This document shows positions 46,733-54,354 of a stretch of DNA of 64,000 bases, piece after piece (position 1 is the first letter of the stretch; each line of letters begins with the position of its first letter). The stretch is from a virus: IMG/VR virus record IMGVR_UViG_3300043446_002680, positions 1 to 64,000 of that record. One strand, given 5' to 3'. Both the position numbers and the translations under genes were made by a program. The notes under the pieces were generated by a model. That model was given only the letters and a program-made list of their open reading frames with translations. It ran no database searches and was not told the DNA's origin.

Positions 46733-47177
46733 CTTTTATTCTTCGGTCATCCCATCCTGACTCAACTGCATACTTTCTTATGTCTGTGTCAGACAACTGT
46801 TTAGACAATAATTCTAGTTCGTCTTGTTTAAGATGCGGAAATTGACTGTGTAAAAAGTTCAATACAGGGCTAGTCCGAGTAGTTTTGGCCTTCAGCCAGT
46901 AGTGTCTTTGTGCGCCCATTTTTGGACTTACAGTGGTACACACCAACCATTGTAATTTTGGATGTCGGGCTAGATCAAAAAAGTTTAGGTTCACACGCTC
47001 ATTGTGTGCTCTTATGTACCATTCCTGTAAATCAGGGATGCCCTGTACGCTAGCACCCCATTTCAACATCATGTAAGTACTAAATTTTTTTCGTTCTTCG
47101 TCGGTAAGACTGTCATAAAATCCACGATCTTTGGTATCAAAGGCACGCATTTCCACAGCGATATCTAATTTACTCAT
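46716..47177 (-). CDS. Clamp-loader small-subunit-like protein (T4 gp62-like)
   Basis: A 153-residue protein from ATG 47175-47177 (overlap TAATG with the upstream stop). FYDSLTDEERKKFSTYMMLK followed by NFFDLARHPKLQWLVCTTVS and RHYWLKAK recalls the short gp62-type clamp-loader subunit of T4-like phages outside the enterobacterial group. gp62 joins gp44 to load the sliding clamp. The gp44 and gp45 genes are not in this window, so the assignment is tentative. Confidence 0.5.
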   Translation of the reverse strand: MSKLDIAVEMRAFDTKDRGFYDSLTDEERKKFSTYMMLKWGASVQGIPDLQEWYIRAHNERVNLNFFDLARHPKLQWLVCTTVSPKMGAQRHYWLKAKTTRTSPVLNFLHSQFPHLKQDELELLSKQLSDTDIRKYAVESGWDDRRIKDELSM

Positions 47178-47686
47178 TACCAAGCCTTGCCAAAATCCAC
47201 TACTTCGCTGACACGACTAATATCTTTAACAAAGTAAATGCACAAGGGATTGTCTAGATCACTTTCTATGGGCACAGCCAACATCTGACCTGGCTTGAGT
47301 TTGGGAAAGTACCACTTGACATCTTGATAGATATCTACAATCTCCACTGGTTGAAATTCGGGTCTATAACTGCGTATGGGATTAAAACAAAATGCCGAAA
47401 ATCCACGATCGTTTATACTAGTTAATGGTATGACTTCTAGGTCGCCAAGATCAGGCTCGCCGATCAGCAACTGCCAATCCACTGGCATTTTCACTGTGTG
47501 CTCACCTATGCGTAGTACCAGTGCAGGTGAGTTAAAACTTTCTAAAAAGATCAGGGGTATAAAATGATAGTCGGGATTCTTGGGATCTGAGTTATCCAGT
47601 ACACAGAATCTCAGATCTTCGACCTCGTCGGGAATTTCGTTAAGGTCATAGGCTCGGTTGGTATCTAGGTTTAGTATTCTGCTCAT
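47177..47686 (-). CDS. Phage protein downstream of uvsW, unknown function (169 aa)
   Basis: Start ATG 47684-47686 (MSRILNLDTNRAYDLNEIPD), chosen because a promoter puts transcription start on this A; the frame is open further upstream only inside uvsW. A 169-residue beta-rich protein (PALVLRIGEHTVKMPVDWQL, FPKLKPGQMLAVPIESD) probably conserved in T4-like phages. No enzymatic motif is visible. Confidence 0.7.
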   Translation of the reverse strand: MSRILNLDTNRAYDLNEIPDEVEDLRFCVLDNSDPKNPDYHFIPLIFLESFNSPALVLRIGEHTVKMPVDWQLLIGEPDLGDLEVIPLTSINDRGFSAFCFNPIRSYRPEFQPVEIVDIYQDVKWYFPKLKPGQMLAVPIESDLDNPLCIYFVKDISRVSEVVDFGKAW

Positions 47687-47692
47687 GTTGTT

Positions 47693-47722
47693 ATTATATG
47701 TAATTGACACGTTCAATGTCAA
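47693..47722 (-). promoter_or_regulatory. Sigma70-type promoter with start on the ATG
   Basis: TTGACA (47717-47722), 18 bases, TATAAT (47693-47698), then AACAAC and the ATG at 47686. It lies within the 3' end of uvsW. Confidence 0.75.
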
Positions 47723-49151
47723 ATGGATAGTTTGCCTCTCGATAAAAATTCTTGCGCTGTGTTAGATGCCGCTTGGCAAACTTGCAGGAACTTGTTATGT
47801 CCCAGATTTGTACGAAGTCTTTGTCCTGCGCCTTTCTAATGCCGCGCCCAATGCTTTGTATGACACGTACAAAACTCTTACCAGGCTCAATAAGCACAAG
47901 ATTAAAAATCCTAGGCAGATTGATGCCAACTGCTGCCACACCGTAGGTTGCGACAATGACTTTATCTGCTGCCGTTGCCACTTCGTCATATTCTTCCTGC
48001 CTATCGCTACCTTTGGTAGCTCCGCTAACAAACACTGCATCGCGTATTCTTGACACCAAGGCCTGTCCAGCAGCCACTCGGTCAATCAAGATCAAGGTAT
48101 TGCCCGACTCACGTACACGCTCAACCAAGCTGCTGACATAGTCTAAGCGTTGAGCATTTTCCAACAAGTATTTAAGTTCACTTTGATAGTTAGTAAACTC
48201 TTTGTGATCCTGTAACTGTATGACGTTGACATGGCACTGTGCCAACACGCCCTGTTCTTGCAGCTCAGCAGCACTGAGTTGGCCCACCACTGGTCCTAGG
48301 CTACAGGTCAAGGCCAAGCGTTCATAGTCAGCCTTGGGTACAGTGCCGGTCAAGCCCCAGCGTATGGGCACATGACTCATTACACCAGTCAACAATGTCT
48401 TTAGTGCATCGGCCTTGGCCATGTGCACTTCATCAACTATGACACAGACCACGTCTTCAATGAAGTCGCCCATGGTGACATCTGTGATACCCGACCGAGT
48501 ATTTTTCAACAAGACATTGAGACTTTGCCAGGTGCATATGGTATGCTGATGTCCAGGTTCTTTACGGTCACCGTAGTATACACCAACGTCCAGGCCTAGG
48601 ATACGATAGTCAGATTCAGTCTGTGTGACCAAACTCTTGTTGGGCACTATGACAATGCTGCGCCCATGGTCTTGCACACTTCGGCTCAGTGCCGCGGTCA
48701 TCACAGTTTTGCCAGCACCAGTGGCAACTTCTTGAATGCACTGTGGTGTAGTTAAAAACCTATTGATGATATCGCACTGATAATCGCGCAGCAAGATGGG
48801 CTGGCCTTGCGCTGTGTGTCCTTCAGGCCAAACATGGTCACTGAAACTGTTTTCATTGACTGCACTGAATTTATAGCTGGTTGTGTAATTTCTAGTATCT
48901 GCAATGTCAATGTCATAGCCTAGATCTTCTAGGATAGGAATAATGTCTGGTAACAGATTAATATAAGTAGCACCAGCCAAACTAAAATAACTGACCTTGC
49001 CGTCCCAACGTCCTAGGCGTACTGCTGGCAAATAACGTGCACCTGGGATCTCATACTTAAAACGATTGGTCAATGTACGACGTGTGTTAACATCAAGTCC
49101 TTCGATCTTGACATTGACTTCGTCATTGATGATAAGTCTACACTGTGTCAT
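47694..49151 (-). CDS. uvsW: UvsW-type SF2 helicase
   Basis: A 485-residue recombination and replication-fork helicase. Walker A ATGAGKT (143-149), DEVH (240-243), WGLTGTV (motif III), ILIDRV, and the C-terminal RecA2 motifs VATYGVAAVGINLP (V) and IQSIGRGIRKA (VI). The first 100 residues form the UvsW N-terminal domain (YEIPGARYLPAVRLGRWDGK). In T4, UvsW branches D-loops and helps switch from origin- to recombination-dependent replication. It overlaps the upstream partner gene by 14 bases. Confidence 0.95.
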   Translation of the reverse strand: MTQCRLIINDEVNVKIEGLDVNTRRTLTNRFKYEIPGARYLPAVRLGRWDGKVSYFSLAGATYINLLPDIIPILEDLGYDIDIADTRNYTTSYKFSAVNENSFSDHVWPEGHTAQGQPILLRDYQCDIINRFLTTPQCIQEVATGAGKTVMTAALSRSVQDHGRSIVIVPNKSLVTQTESDYRILGLDVGVYYGDRKEPGHQHTICTWQSLNVLLKNTRSGITDVTMGDFIEDVVCVIVDEVHMAKADALKTLLTGVMSHVPIRWGLTGTVPKADYERLALTCSLGPVVGQLSAAELQEQGVLAQCHVNVIQLQDHKEFTNYQSELKYLLENAQRLDYVSSLVERVRESGNTLILIDRVAAGQALVSRIRDAVFVSGATKGSDRQEEYDEVATAADKVIVATYGVAAVGINLPRIFNLVLIEPGKSFVRVIQSIGRGIRKAQDKDFVQIWDITSSCKFAKRHLTQRKNFYREANYPFDIERVNYI

Positions 49152-50244
49152 CGTCTTGGATCCGTTGAGAAAAATACACTATCTTGTCAGCTGATTGTAG
49201 CATTTGTTGACGCCGATTTCCTATCATCAAGGTATGACTGGTTACCAACAGTGGCATGTGTGCATCGGCTAATTTCCAATGGTTAAAATATATCACGCGA
49301 CCTTGTTGCTGACTGCGTGAACTGGCTCGCCGGTCTGCTATGTGCTCGGGTGCAAAATACCTACTGAGTTGTTCATGCAATTGCGTATGACCACTTTCAT
49401 ACACATACATGGGCCAACGATTGGTCAACTCAGCATAGCGAATTACTGGCGCTAGATCTATGTGTGTGTCATATATCAAGTTGGTGTCACGTTGTGTCAA
49501 CAACTGAACTAACACTGTGTCAATTTCGGTGTCGACCGACTCATAGACTTTGGGATCTACGCTGAAACCCAGCACACCAGACAAGTCAATAAGCCCAAGT
49601 AAATTGTCTTGACCAAATCCGCCATGCTGCATGACATAGTCACACAGGCTGTCTGCGGCATTGGTTATACTGAATCCTTCCGCTGCTGGCTGTAGACAAA
49701 TAGCATAATCCGTCTGTGCCAACATGGCCGCAACGGCTGCTTGAAATTCTGCGCCAAACTCGAATCCATGTTCGCTGCCAAATTGTTTTGCCCAGATTAA
49801 TCTTGGTTCTATCAAGGCTGCGACCCAGGCTCGACGTTCTTGATCGAAACGCAAGCTACCCGGTATGGTATTGATCACCGCACGAACCTTGGCAATAAGT
49901 TCTTGGTCATAAGGAAAGCGTATTTCTATGCCAGTGTCACCGATGTCAATGACTCGTCGACGGTCAATGGCTCGTATGGGAATACGATACTCTGGCTGCT
50001 GTACTAAATGATCTACGCAATACTGTTTGGCATTCCATTGTTTTCGATACTTGGTCACAATCTTGTGTGCCAGTACTGCTTGACGATCACTGAAGCCGAC
50101 TCCGCGCTGTATCTGATCACTCATGCTGCTGACAATGGGTTCATCATATCTGGCCAAATTAACCACAGGATCTTGTACGGGCCATGACAGCACATGACGA
50201 GCCATGAGCTCGATATAGTCTTCGATGTACTTGAGACGTTTCAT
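49138..50244 (-). CDS. UvsW partner protein with HARP-like segment (368 aa)
   Basis: A 368-residue protein coupled to uvsW. The segment IEIRFPYDQELIAKVRAVIN through GSLRFDQERRAWVAAL resembles the HARP domain, which in SMARCAL1-type proteins recognises forked DNA for the attached helicase. The rest lacks helicase motifs, so it may be a DNA-fork adaptor that cooperates with UvsW. Its message is leaderless according to the promoter at 50251-50279. Confidence 0.6.
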   Translation of the reverse strand: MKRLKYIEDYIELMARHVLSWPVQDPVVNLARYDEPIVSSMSDQIQRGVGFSDRQAVLAHKIVTKYRKQWNAKQYCVDHLVQQPEYRIPIRAIDRRRVIDIGDTGIEIRFPYDQELIAKVRAVINTIPGSLRFDQERRAWVAALIEPRLIWAKQFGSEHGFEFGAEFQAAVAAMLAQTDYAICLQPAAEGFSITNAADSLCDYVMQHGGFGQDNLLGLIDLSGVLGFSVDPKVYESVDTEIDTVLVQLLTQRDTNLIYDTHIDLAPVIRYAELTNRWPMYVYESGHTQLHEQLSRYFAPEHIADRRASSRSQQQGRVIYFNHWKLADAHMPLLVTSHTLMIGNRRQQMLQSADKIVYFSQRIQDDDTV

Positions 50245-50250
50245 AGATAA

Positions 50251-50279
50251 ATTATAGCACAGTGCATGTACTTAGTCAA
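50251..50279 (-). promoter_or_regulatory. Sigma70-type promoter overlapping a terminator
   Basis: TTGACT (50274-50279), 17 bases ending TGC, TATAAT (50251-50256), then TTATCT and the ATG at 50244 (leaderless). The -35 begins inside the terminator T-run. Confidence 0.8.
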
Positions 50280-50302
50280 AAAAAAGTGCCCCCGAGGGCA
50301 CT
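50278..50302 (-). terminator. Intrinsic terminator
   Basis: AGTGCCC-TCGG-GGGCACT followed by eight T on the minus strand. It ends transcription of the 50332-50856 gene and its operon. Confidence 0.9.
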
Positions 50303-50331
50303 GAAGGCCAGTAATGGCCGGAGCGCGATAA

Positions 50332-50856
50332 TTACAAGGCCGGTTCTTGTCGAGCACGATCAATCTGTTCACGCAGAATATGCTCTACCATCTGGTTAAA
50401 GGTGATGTCACGATCATGTGCCATGCGAGCAATGCTAGCAAAGTCCGCGTCAGAGATATCAATGGGCATGGTAACTCGCTCATCATAGTCCCGACCATCA
50501 CGAATGGCTTCAGCCTTGGCAATGAAGTCATCTAAGACATCTAGTTCAACAAAATCAACATCATCCCAGGCTTGGCGATAGTTCTCACAATGAGCCGGTG
50601 CTGCCTTGATATAGGCTTCACGAGCACCAGTGTTGGGGTTGAACCAACGATAAGCACGATTGCCGGCATAATCGCAGACTTCAACAACTTCAACGATCAT
50701 ACCGTCAAGACGCACAATGGTATTGATACTGAACCCATCATGGTCCTCATTCCAGTAACTGAAGTTATGAGCGTTCTCACCATAGCAAGGCCACAGAAAG
50801 CGGCTGACTTCAGTTAAGTTATGACCAGTCAATTCGCAAAATCTAGCAAAGTTCAT
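50332..50856 (-). CDS. Phage protein with ribbon-helix-helix-like C-terminus (174 aa)
   Basis: A 174-residue protein. The first 110 residues are a separate unknown domain (NFSYWNEDHDGFSINTIVRL). The C-terminal DERVTMPIDISDADFASIAR and DITFNQMVEHILREQI match a ribbon-helix-helix DNA-binding unit (short strand then two helices). It may be a regulator of phage or host genes. It is the last gene before a strong terminator. Confidence 0.65.
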   Translation of the reverse strand: MNFARFCELTGHNLTEVSRFLWPCYGENAHNFSYWNEDHDGFSINTIVRLDGMIVEVVEVCDYAGNRAYRWFNPNTGAREAYIKAAPAHCENYRQAWDDVDFVELDVLDDFIAKAEAIRDGRDYDERVTMPIDISDADFASIARMAHDRDITFNQMVEHILREQIDRARQEPAL

Positions 50857-50864
50857 ACGGACTC

Positions 50865-51245
50865 CTAAGCAATAATAAAACCAAGTTGTTGAAACGTATA
50901 TGTGCTGACTTCAGCACCACCCTGTAATTCTAACACAACCTCACCACCGTGAGCAAGCTGGTCGACTGTGTTGATAGCATCTTTGAGCCCACAACCAGTA
51001 AGGCGTCGTATTTCTCGCACACAACCAAGTCGGTCATGAGAATCAGCTAAACCACGCACAGTGACTCTACCTCGTGAGTGCCCTTGGAGCATTTTGAAGA
51101 ACACTCTTTGGCCAAGCTCGGGGCAGACATTACGACAGAGATCAGTAAACATCTCTATGCCTTTCTCTGCACCATAAACTTCGGTAATGCTCACATAGAA
51201 GTTCATGGCGTCACGCAGTAAGAGTTCTTCGGCTTGGGTTGACAC
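50865..51245 (-). CDS. Protein with ribosomal L7/L12 C-terminal-like domain (126 aa)
   Basis: Start GTG 51243-51245 with GGAG upstream, just after the stop of the previous gene; the longer frame has only a TTG with no ribosome binding site. The C-terminal half LGCVREIRRLTGCGLKDAIN then VDQLAHGGEVVLELQ follows the L7/L12 C-terminal domain (KIxVIKxVRExTGLGLKEAKxLVE). In ribosomes that domain recruits translation factors. Here it is attached to a phage helical N-terminus (RDAMNFYVSITEVYGAEKGI). A role in binding translation factors is inference. Confidence 0.65.
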   Translation of the reverse strand: MSTQAEELLLRDAMNFYVSITEVYGAEKGIEMFTDLCRNVCPELGQRVFFKMLQGHSRGRVTVRGLADSHDRLGCVREIRRLTGCGLKDAINTVDQLAHGGEVVLELQGGAEVSTYTFQQLGFIIA

Positions 51246-51249
51246 CGCG

Positions 51250-51621
51250 CTAGGCTCCGTTGGGACTACCGAATTTGACGCTTGGCTCCAATTTGCCAGT
51301 TTCAATCTGTTTCAGCAATCGCTCATTCCTAATGTCTTGCTCCCTACGATCTCTACGAGCATCGTGTGCCTTGCCCATAACCATGCTGTCGTACTTGCGA
51401 GCGAATTGGAAACCCTGTATCCAACGCTCTAGTTCTTCAAGAGTGCCCACAAACAATTCAGCATCCCTGTTGTAGATGGGCAGGCAGTCCGCCCTAGCCT
51501 TGAGTGCTACGATATCGCCAAAATCATTCATATGGTATTGAGCAGGGCAAATCTGGAAACCTAGTTTGTTACATTCTTCTTCGAGGTATCGTATCTTGCG
51601 TATAAGGTTATACCCGCTCAT
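51250..51621 (-). CDS. Small phage protein, unknown function (123 aa)
   Basis: A 123-residue helical, basic protein (MSGYNLIRKIRYLEEECNKL, then LEELERWIQGFQFARKYDSM, then ARRDRREQDIRNERLLKQIE). It overlaps its upstream neighbour by 14 bases and ends just before the L7/L12-like gene. No motif recognised. Confidence 0.6.
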   Translation of the reverse strand: MSGYNLIRKIRYLEEECNKLGFQICPAQYHMNDFGDIVALKARADCLPIYNRDAELFVGTLEELERWIQGFQFARKYDSMVMGKAHDARRDRREQDIRNERLLKQIETGKLEPSVKFGSPNGA

Positions 51622-52081
51622 TGTAGTCCCCCACTAGTTTAGATACAGTGATAAAATGTTCATATGCTGAACGCACCGAGGGATGAGTCAATAAGCGTTC
51701 TGCTTCTGCTATCATGGCATCAACACCAGCTTGAGTGACTTCAGCAATGCTAGGCCATGTGAGTTGGCGAGCTGCTGGCCCAAATACTGCTATCAAGTTC
51801 TCCCATGCATCACGCTGTTCCTTAGTCATGGGCCGACGATCACCACTCACTCTTACTTCGCTGGCCGAAATCATTACTTCGGCCATGGCTTCACGAGCCA
51901 CAATGCCAGCCGCAATCATAGGAGCGTATGCCGGGTCAATGGCCCACCTTTGCACACTTGCGCCAGGACGTACTACAGTGACATAACTGCCATGTGGTAG
52001 TGCATTTTGCAACATGGCATCATACTCACGTACCGGAACGTAGCGACGGCCGCGTTTGATATAAAAGGTTTCGGTTACCAT
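51608..52081 (-). CDS. Phage protein, unknown function (157 aa)
   Basis: A 157-residue alpha/beta protein. YIKRGRRYVPVREYDAMLQN and LPHGSYVTVVRPGASVQRWA give a beta-strand start; a helical end follows. The mid part (SASEVRVSGDRRPMTKEQRD) looks like a linker. Its start overlaps the MGLDQYAY protein gene by 7 bases. Not recognised. Confidence 0.6.
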   Translation of the reverse strand: MVTETFYIKRGRRYVPVREYDAMLQNALPHGSYVTVVRPGASVQRWAIDPAYAPMIAAGIVAREAMAEVMISASEVRVSGDRRPMTKEQRDAWENLIAVFGPAARQLTWPSIAEVTQAGVDAMIAEAERLLTHPSVRSAYEHFITVSKLVGDYNERV

Positions 52082-52500
52082 GATGAGTTATAAAATACTT
52101 TAAGGCCCATGAACAATTCTGCTTTGGCACGACGGCAAAATTCTAGATCTTGTTGTCTATAGTACTCGTCACTGTTGTTGCCAAAGAAGAAACCTTGTGT
52201 AGGAGGCAAACGCCCGGCTACAACATCCTGTTCAAGTTGATCTATGTCCGCCCAAGTGAGTTCAACTTCAACACCATTAAAGGTGTCACACACTCCGCCT
52301 TTGTTGGCAAATAACTGCTCCATCCAGCCCTGGAGATTCGGGTGCTTTCGCCAGTATGCGATTTCTACAGGTTCTGGCACACCGGGGTTCTCATAGTGCA
52401 GTTCACCCAAGCCGGTGTTTTTGCGTGGCACAACACTGTCCCAATAGTCGGCACGTTGATTCTTACGAGCTGCAATATAAGCGTATTGATCTAGTCCCAT
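52075..52500 (-). CDS. MGLDQYAY-type conserved phage protein (141 aa)
   Basis: Start ATG 52498-52500 (MGLDQYAYIAARKNQ) with GGATGAGG before it. The text RKHPNLQGWMEQLF, NGVEVELTWADIDQLEQDV and GFFFG, with KVFYNSSW at the very end, is a recognisable small protein family spread among large phages, sometimes loosely annotated as phosphoglycerate-kinase-like. No kinase motif is visible here, so the function remains unknown. Confidence 0.75.
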   Translation of the reverse strand: MGLDQYAYIAARKNQRADYWDSVVPRKNTGLGELHYENPGVPEPVEIAYWRKHPNLQGWMEQLFANKGGVCDTFNGVEVELTWADIDQLEQDVVAGRLPPTQGFFFGNNSDEYYRQQDLEFCRRAKAELFMGLKVFYNSSW

Positions 52501-52504
52501 GTCC

Positions 52505-52717
52505 TCATCCCAAAAACCGTTTTTTAATGTCCGCCTGAATAGCTTTGACTGCTTGATTCCACCCATCGTCATCACCAACCCATTTCAACTTGCTTAATTC
52601 TAACACATAGTCTTCAACAAGTCTACGAATGATGGCACTTGGGTAAGCATCCCCGGGATATGTTAAGTCCACATCCCGGGCTGCTTGTTGAGCAATGCGT
52701 CTTGCTAAGTCGTTCAT
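52505..52717 (-). CDS. Small phage protein, unknown function (70 aa)
   Basis: Start ATG 52715-52717, overlapping the AAA ATPase stop (ATGA). Seventy residues: two helices and a short beta motif (AQQAARDVDLTYPGDAYPSA, then IIRRLVEDYVLELSKLKW). Likely cotranslated with the ATPase and perhaps its partner. Not recognised. Confidence 0.6.
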   Translation of the reverse strand: MNDLARRIAQQAARDVDLTYPGDAYPSAIIRRLVEDYVLELSKLKWVGDDDGWNQAVKAIQADIKKRFLG

Positions 52718-53748
52718 GCTGCCTTCATACAAGTTGACTGAGCTAGAGCCTGCCACTTAGCAGGAAAGCTCTTACGCAAGTCGGCAATCTTAGTTGCCAT
52801 ACGCAAGCTCATCTCACGCAAGCGTGTTTGGTGACGCTCCATAAACGCTACAACTTCTTGGTCCTCGCCTGCTTCAAAATCATAGTCCGCAAACAAGTCA
52901 CCAGTGGCAGCAATTTGCCTAATACGTAACAGCTTGTCACGCATGGTGTCAAGTGTTAAGTCTAAGTAGTGGCAACGACTTTGCAGTGCGTCTAAGTGAT
53001 CACGCAGTTTCTGAGACTTCATGGCATCAAACTTCAAATTAGTAATAAAAATTACCGAGCCATGAAAGTTAAAACTGTCAGGAATACCCTCACGCCTGAG
53101 AGCTGCACTCTCACTGAGCCAGGAAATCTTACGCTTCTTGCCAGAGTCAAGGGCACCCTTAAGTAAGTTGAGACTGACATCGTCAAGCAAGATGCTGTCG
53201 CAGTCATCAAACACTAGCACACAGTTCTTGTCTGAGTACTTGTATAAGGTCTGATACAAGCCAATTGGAGTAGCCGAGCCTTTAACAACTTCTGCGCGAA
53301 GCCTCTTGCCTGCAATTTGGTCCAAGAGTTGAGCTTTCTCAACTTCACACTCAACTGTAAAGCTCTTACCTACCCCCGGAGGGCCCGACACAATCATAGC
53401 ACGAATGTCGCCAGCAATACAGGCCTTGGCCATGTCGTTGAGTATGTCGAAGCGTTCTGCAATTTCTGCCATACGCTCGTTGTCAGTTTGGGTAAGAGCT
53501 TGAGCTTGTGCTACTACCTCGCTCGCAGCAGGAGCAGCGTCCTCGCCCACAAACTCGTAGTCAGTGAATGCTGAGACCTTGATACGAATGATCTCGGGCA
53601 TGCCTGCAAAGGTGCCACCGTTCTTAACAGTAACATAACCACCAACATTGGGGTTGCCACTGGGCTGAAACTGCTTGACCAATTCAAACACCTTGCCATC
53701 AGCCACAAAGTTACGATAGCTGCCTGATCGAATACGTACTTGACTCAT
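52714..53748 (-). CDS. AAA+ ATPase (344 aa)
   Basis: Start ATG 53746-53748 after a promoter at 53782-53810; the frame is open further upstream but without support. Residues 1-90 form an SH3-like N-terminal part. The ATPase core has Walker A GPPGVGKS (122-129), Walker B VLVFDDCD (177-184) and a sensor-1 ITNLKFD; a helical lid follows. It may load or remodel a phage complex, for example at replication or packaging; the partner is unknown. Confidence 0.85.
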   Translation of the reverse strand: MSQVRIRSGSYRNFVADGKVFELVKQFQPSGNPNVGGYVTVKNGGTFAGMPEIIRIKVSAFTDYEFVGEDAAPAASEVVAQAQALTQTDNERMAEIAERFDILNDMAKACIAGDIRAMIVSGPPGVGKSFTVECEVEKAQLLDQIAGKRLRAEVVKGSATPIGLYQTLYKYSDKNCVLVFDDCDSILLDDVSLNLLKGALDSGKKRKISWLSESAALRREGIPDSFNFHGSVIFITNLKFDAMKSQKLRDHLDALQSRCHYLDLTLDTMRDKLLRIRQIAATGDLFADYDFEAGEDQEVVAFMERHQTRLREMSLRMATKIADLRKSFPAKWQALAQSTCMKAA

Positions 53749-53781
53749 TGTGTGTCGCTCCGTGTTGTTTACTGTACCACT

Positions 53782-53810
53782 ATTATAGAGGAAAACAAAA
53801 ACCCAGTCAA
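53782..53810 (-). promoter_or_regulatory. Sigma70-type promoter for the AAA ATPase operon
   Basis: TTGACT (53805-53810), 17 bases, TATAAT (53782-53787). The leader AGTGGTACAGTAAACAACA with GGAG before the ATG resembles the leaders at 59379 and 19657. Confidence 0.8.
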
Positions 53811-53830
53811 CTGGCGGGTTATTCGCCAGT

Positions 53831-53906
53831 GTTGCCGAAATACAACTGCTTACTTTTTCAGCATTTTCCTGACTAAACTGCGGATTCTCTGTTGTATTTC
53901 GGCAAC
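53831..53906. repeat. 16-bp perfect inverted repeat, 44-base spacer
   Basis: GTTGCCGAAATACAAC (53831-53846) and its exact reverse complement (53891-53906) flank the 3' part of the 50-residue zinc protein gene. The repeat lies just upstream of the ATPase promoter, so it may be an operator pair or an RNA hairpin that ends the upstream message. Confidence 0.75.
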
Positions 53907-54002
53907 ATCCAGCAAAGGCGCATGATGTGGACAGCGCCCTTGTTGGAAATCGCACCGGGGATCATAGGGTTTTCTGCAGATTTTACACTTGTTCTGTGAC
54001 AT
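53850..54002 (-). CDS. Small Cys/His zinc-type protein (50 aa)
   Basis: Fifty residues from ATG 54000-54002: MSQNKCKICRKPYDPRCDF then QQGRCPHHAP and a basic helix (IQQRIRSLVRKMLKK). The C-x2-C...C-x6-C-P-H-H pattern is a zinc ribbon. It overlaps the SWIM gene by 20 bases. Probably a nucleic-acid-binding partner; function unknown. Confidence 0.7.
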   Translation of the reverse strand: MSQNKCKICRKPYDPRCDFQQGRCPHHAPLLDVAEIQQRIRSLVRKMLKK

Positions 54003-54309
54003 GCTTGCACTGTCCACGGAATGCGTATCCCGGGCAAGTACAGGTCCATGTGCCGTTGTTACGGGTTAATGAATACACTTGCCCTTTACTACCCGTAATT
54101 CTGCGAGTATTGGAGTCTTTTTCTACTATGTCTTTGAGAACCTTAAACTGGCGACCACGTGGATCCCAACGTATTGGCTTACGGAACCGTTGGCTCTTGG
54201 TGCTGCCTTCTGGCACGTAGGCTATGATATACTCCATGTTGTCAGTGACAAGATAGAGGCTATTGGCTGTAGCATGCTGCCACTGCGTGGTTTCTTGTAT
54301 GATCTTCAT
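53983..54309 (-). CDS. SWIM zinc-finger protein (108 aa)
   Basis: A 108-residue protein whose C-terminus is a SWIM finger: GTWTCTCPGYAFRGQCKHV, with the CxCx(n)CxH pattern of SWIM domains that bind DNA or protein. The N-terminal 60 residues are beta-rich (NSLYLVTDNMEYIIAYVPEG). The message is leaderless according to its promoter. It is followed by the 50-residue zinc protein. Confidence 0.8.
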   Translation of the reverse strand: MKIIQETTQWQHATANSLYLVTDNMEYIIAYVPEGSTKSQRFRKPIRWDPRGRQFKVLKDIVEKDSNTRRITGSKGQVYSLTRNNGTWTCTCPGYAFRGQCKHVTEQV

Positions 54310-54315
54310 GTGTAG

Positions 54316-54344
54316 AGTATAGCAAGCTACAGTGATGCTGTCAA
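54316..54344 (-). promoter_or_regulatory. Sigma70-type promoter with start on the ATG
   Basis: TTGACA (54339-54344), 17 bases ending TGC, TATACT (54316-54321), CTACAC, then ATG at 54309. Leaderless SWIM protein message. Confidence 0.8.
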
Positions 54345-54354
54345 CCTGTGGTAT

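Noticed and set aside
52714-53955. AAA ATPase start at 53955
   Set aside because: The frame upstream of 53748 crosses the promoter and the inverted repeat and codes for the 50-residue zinc gene on the same strand in another frame.
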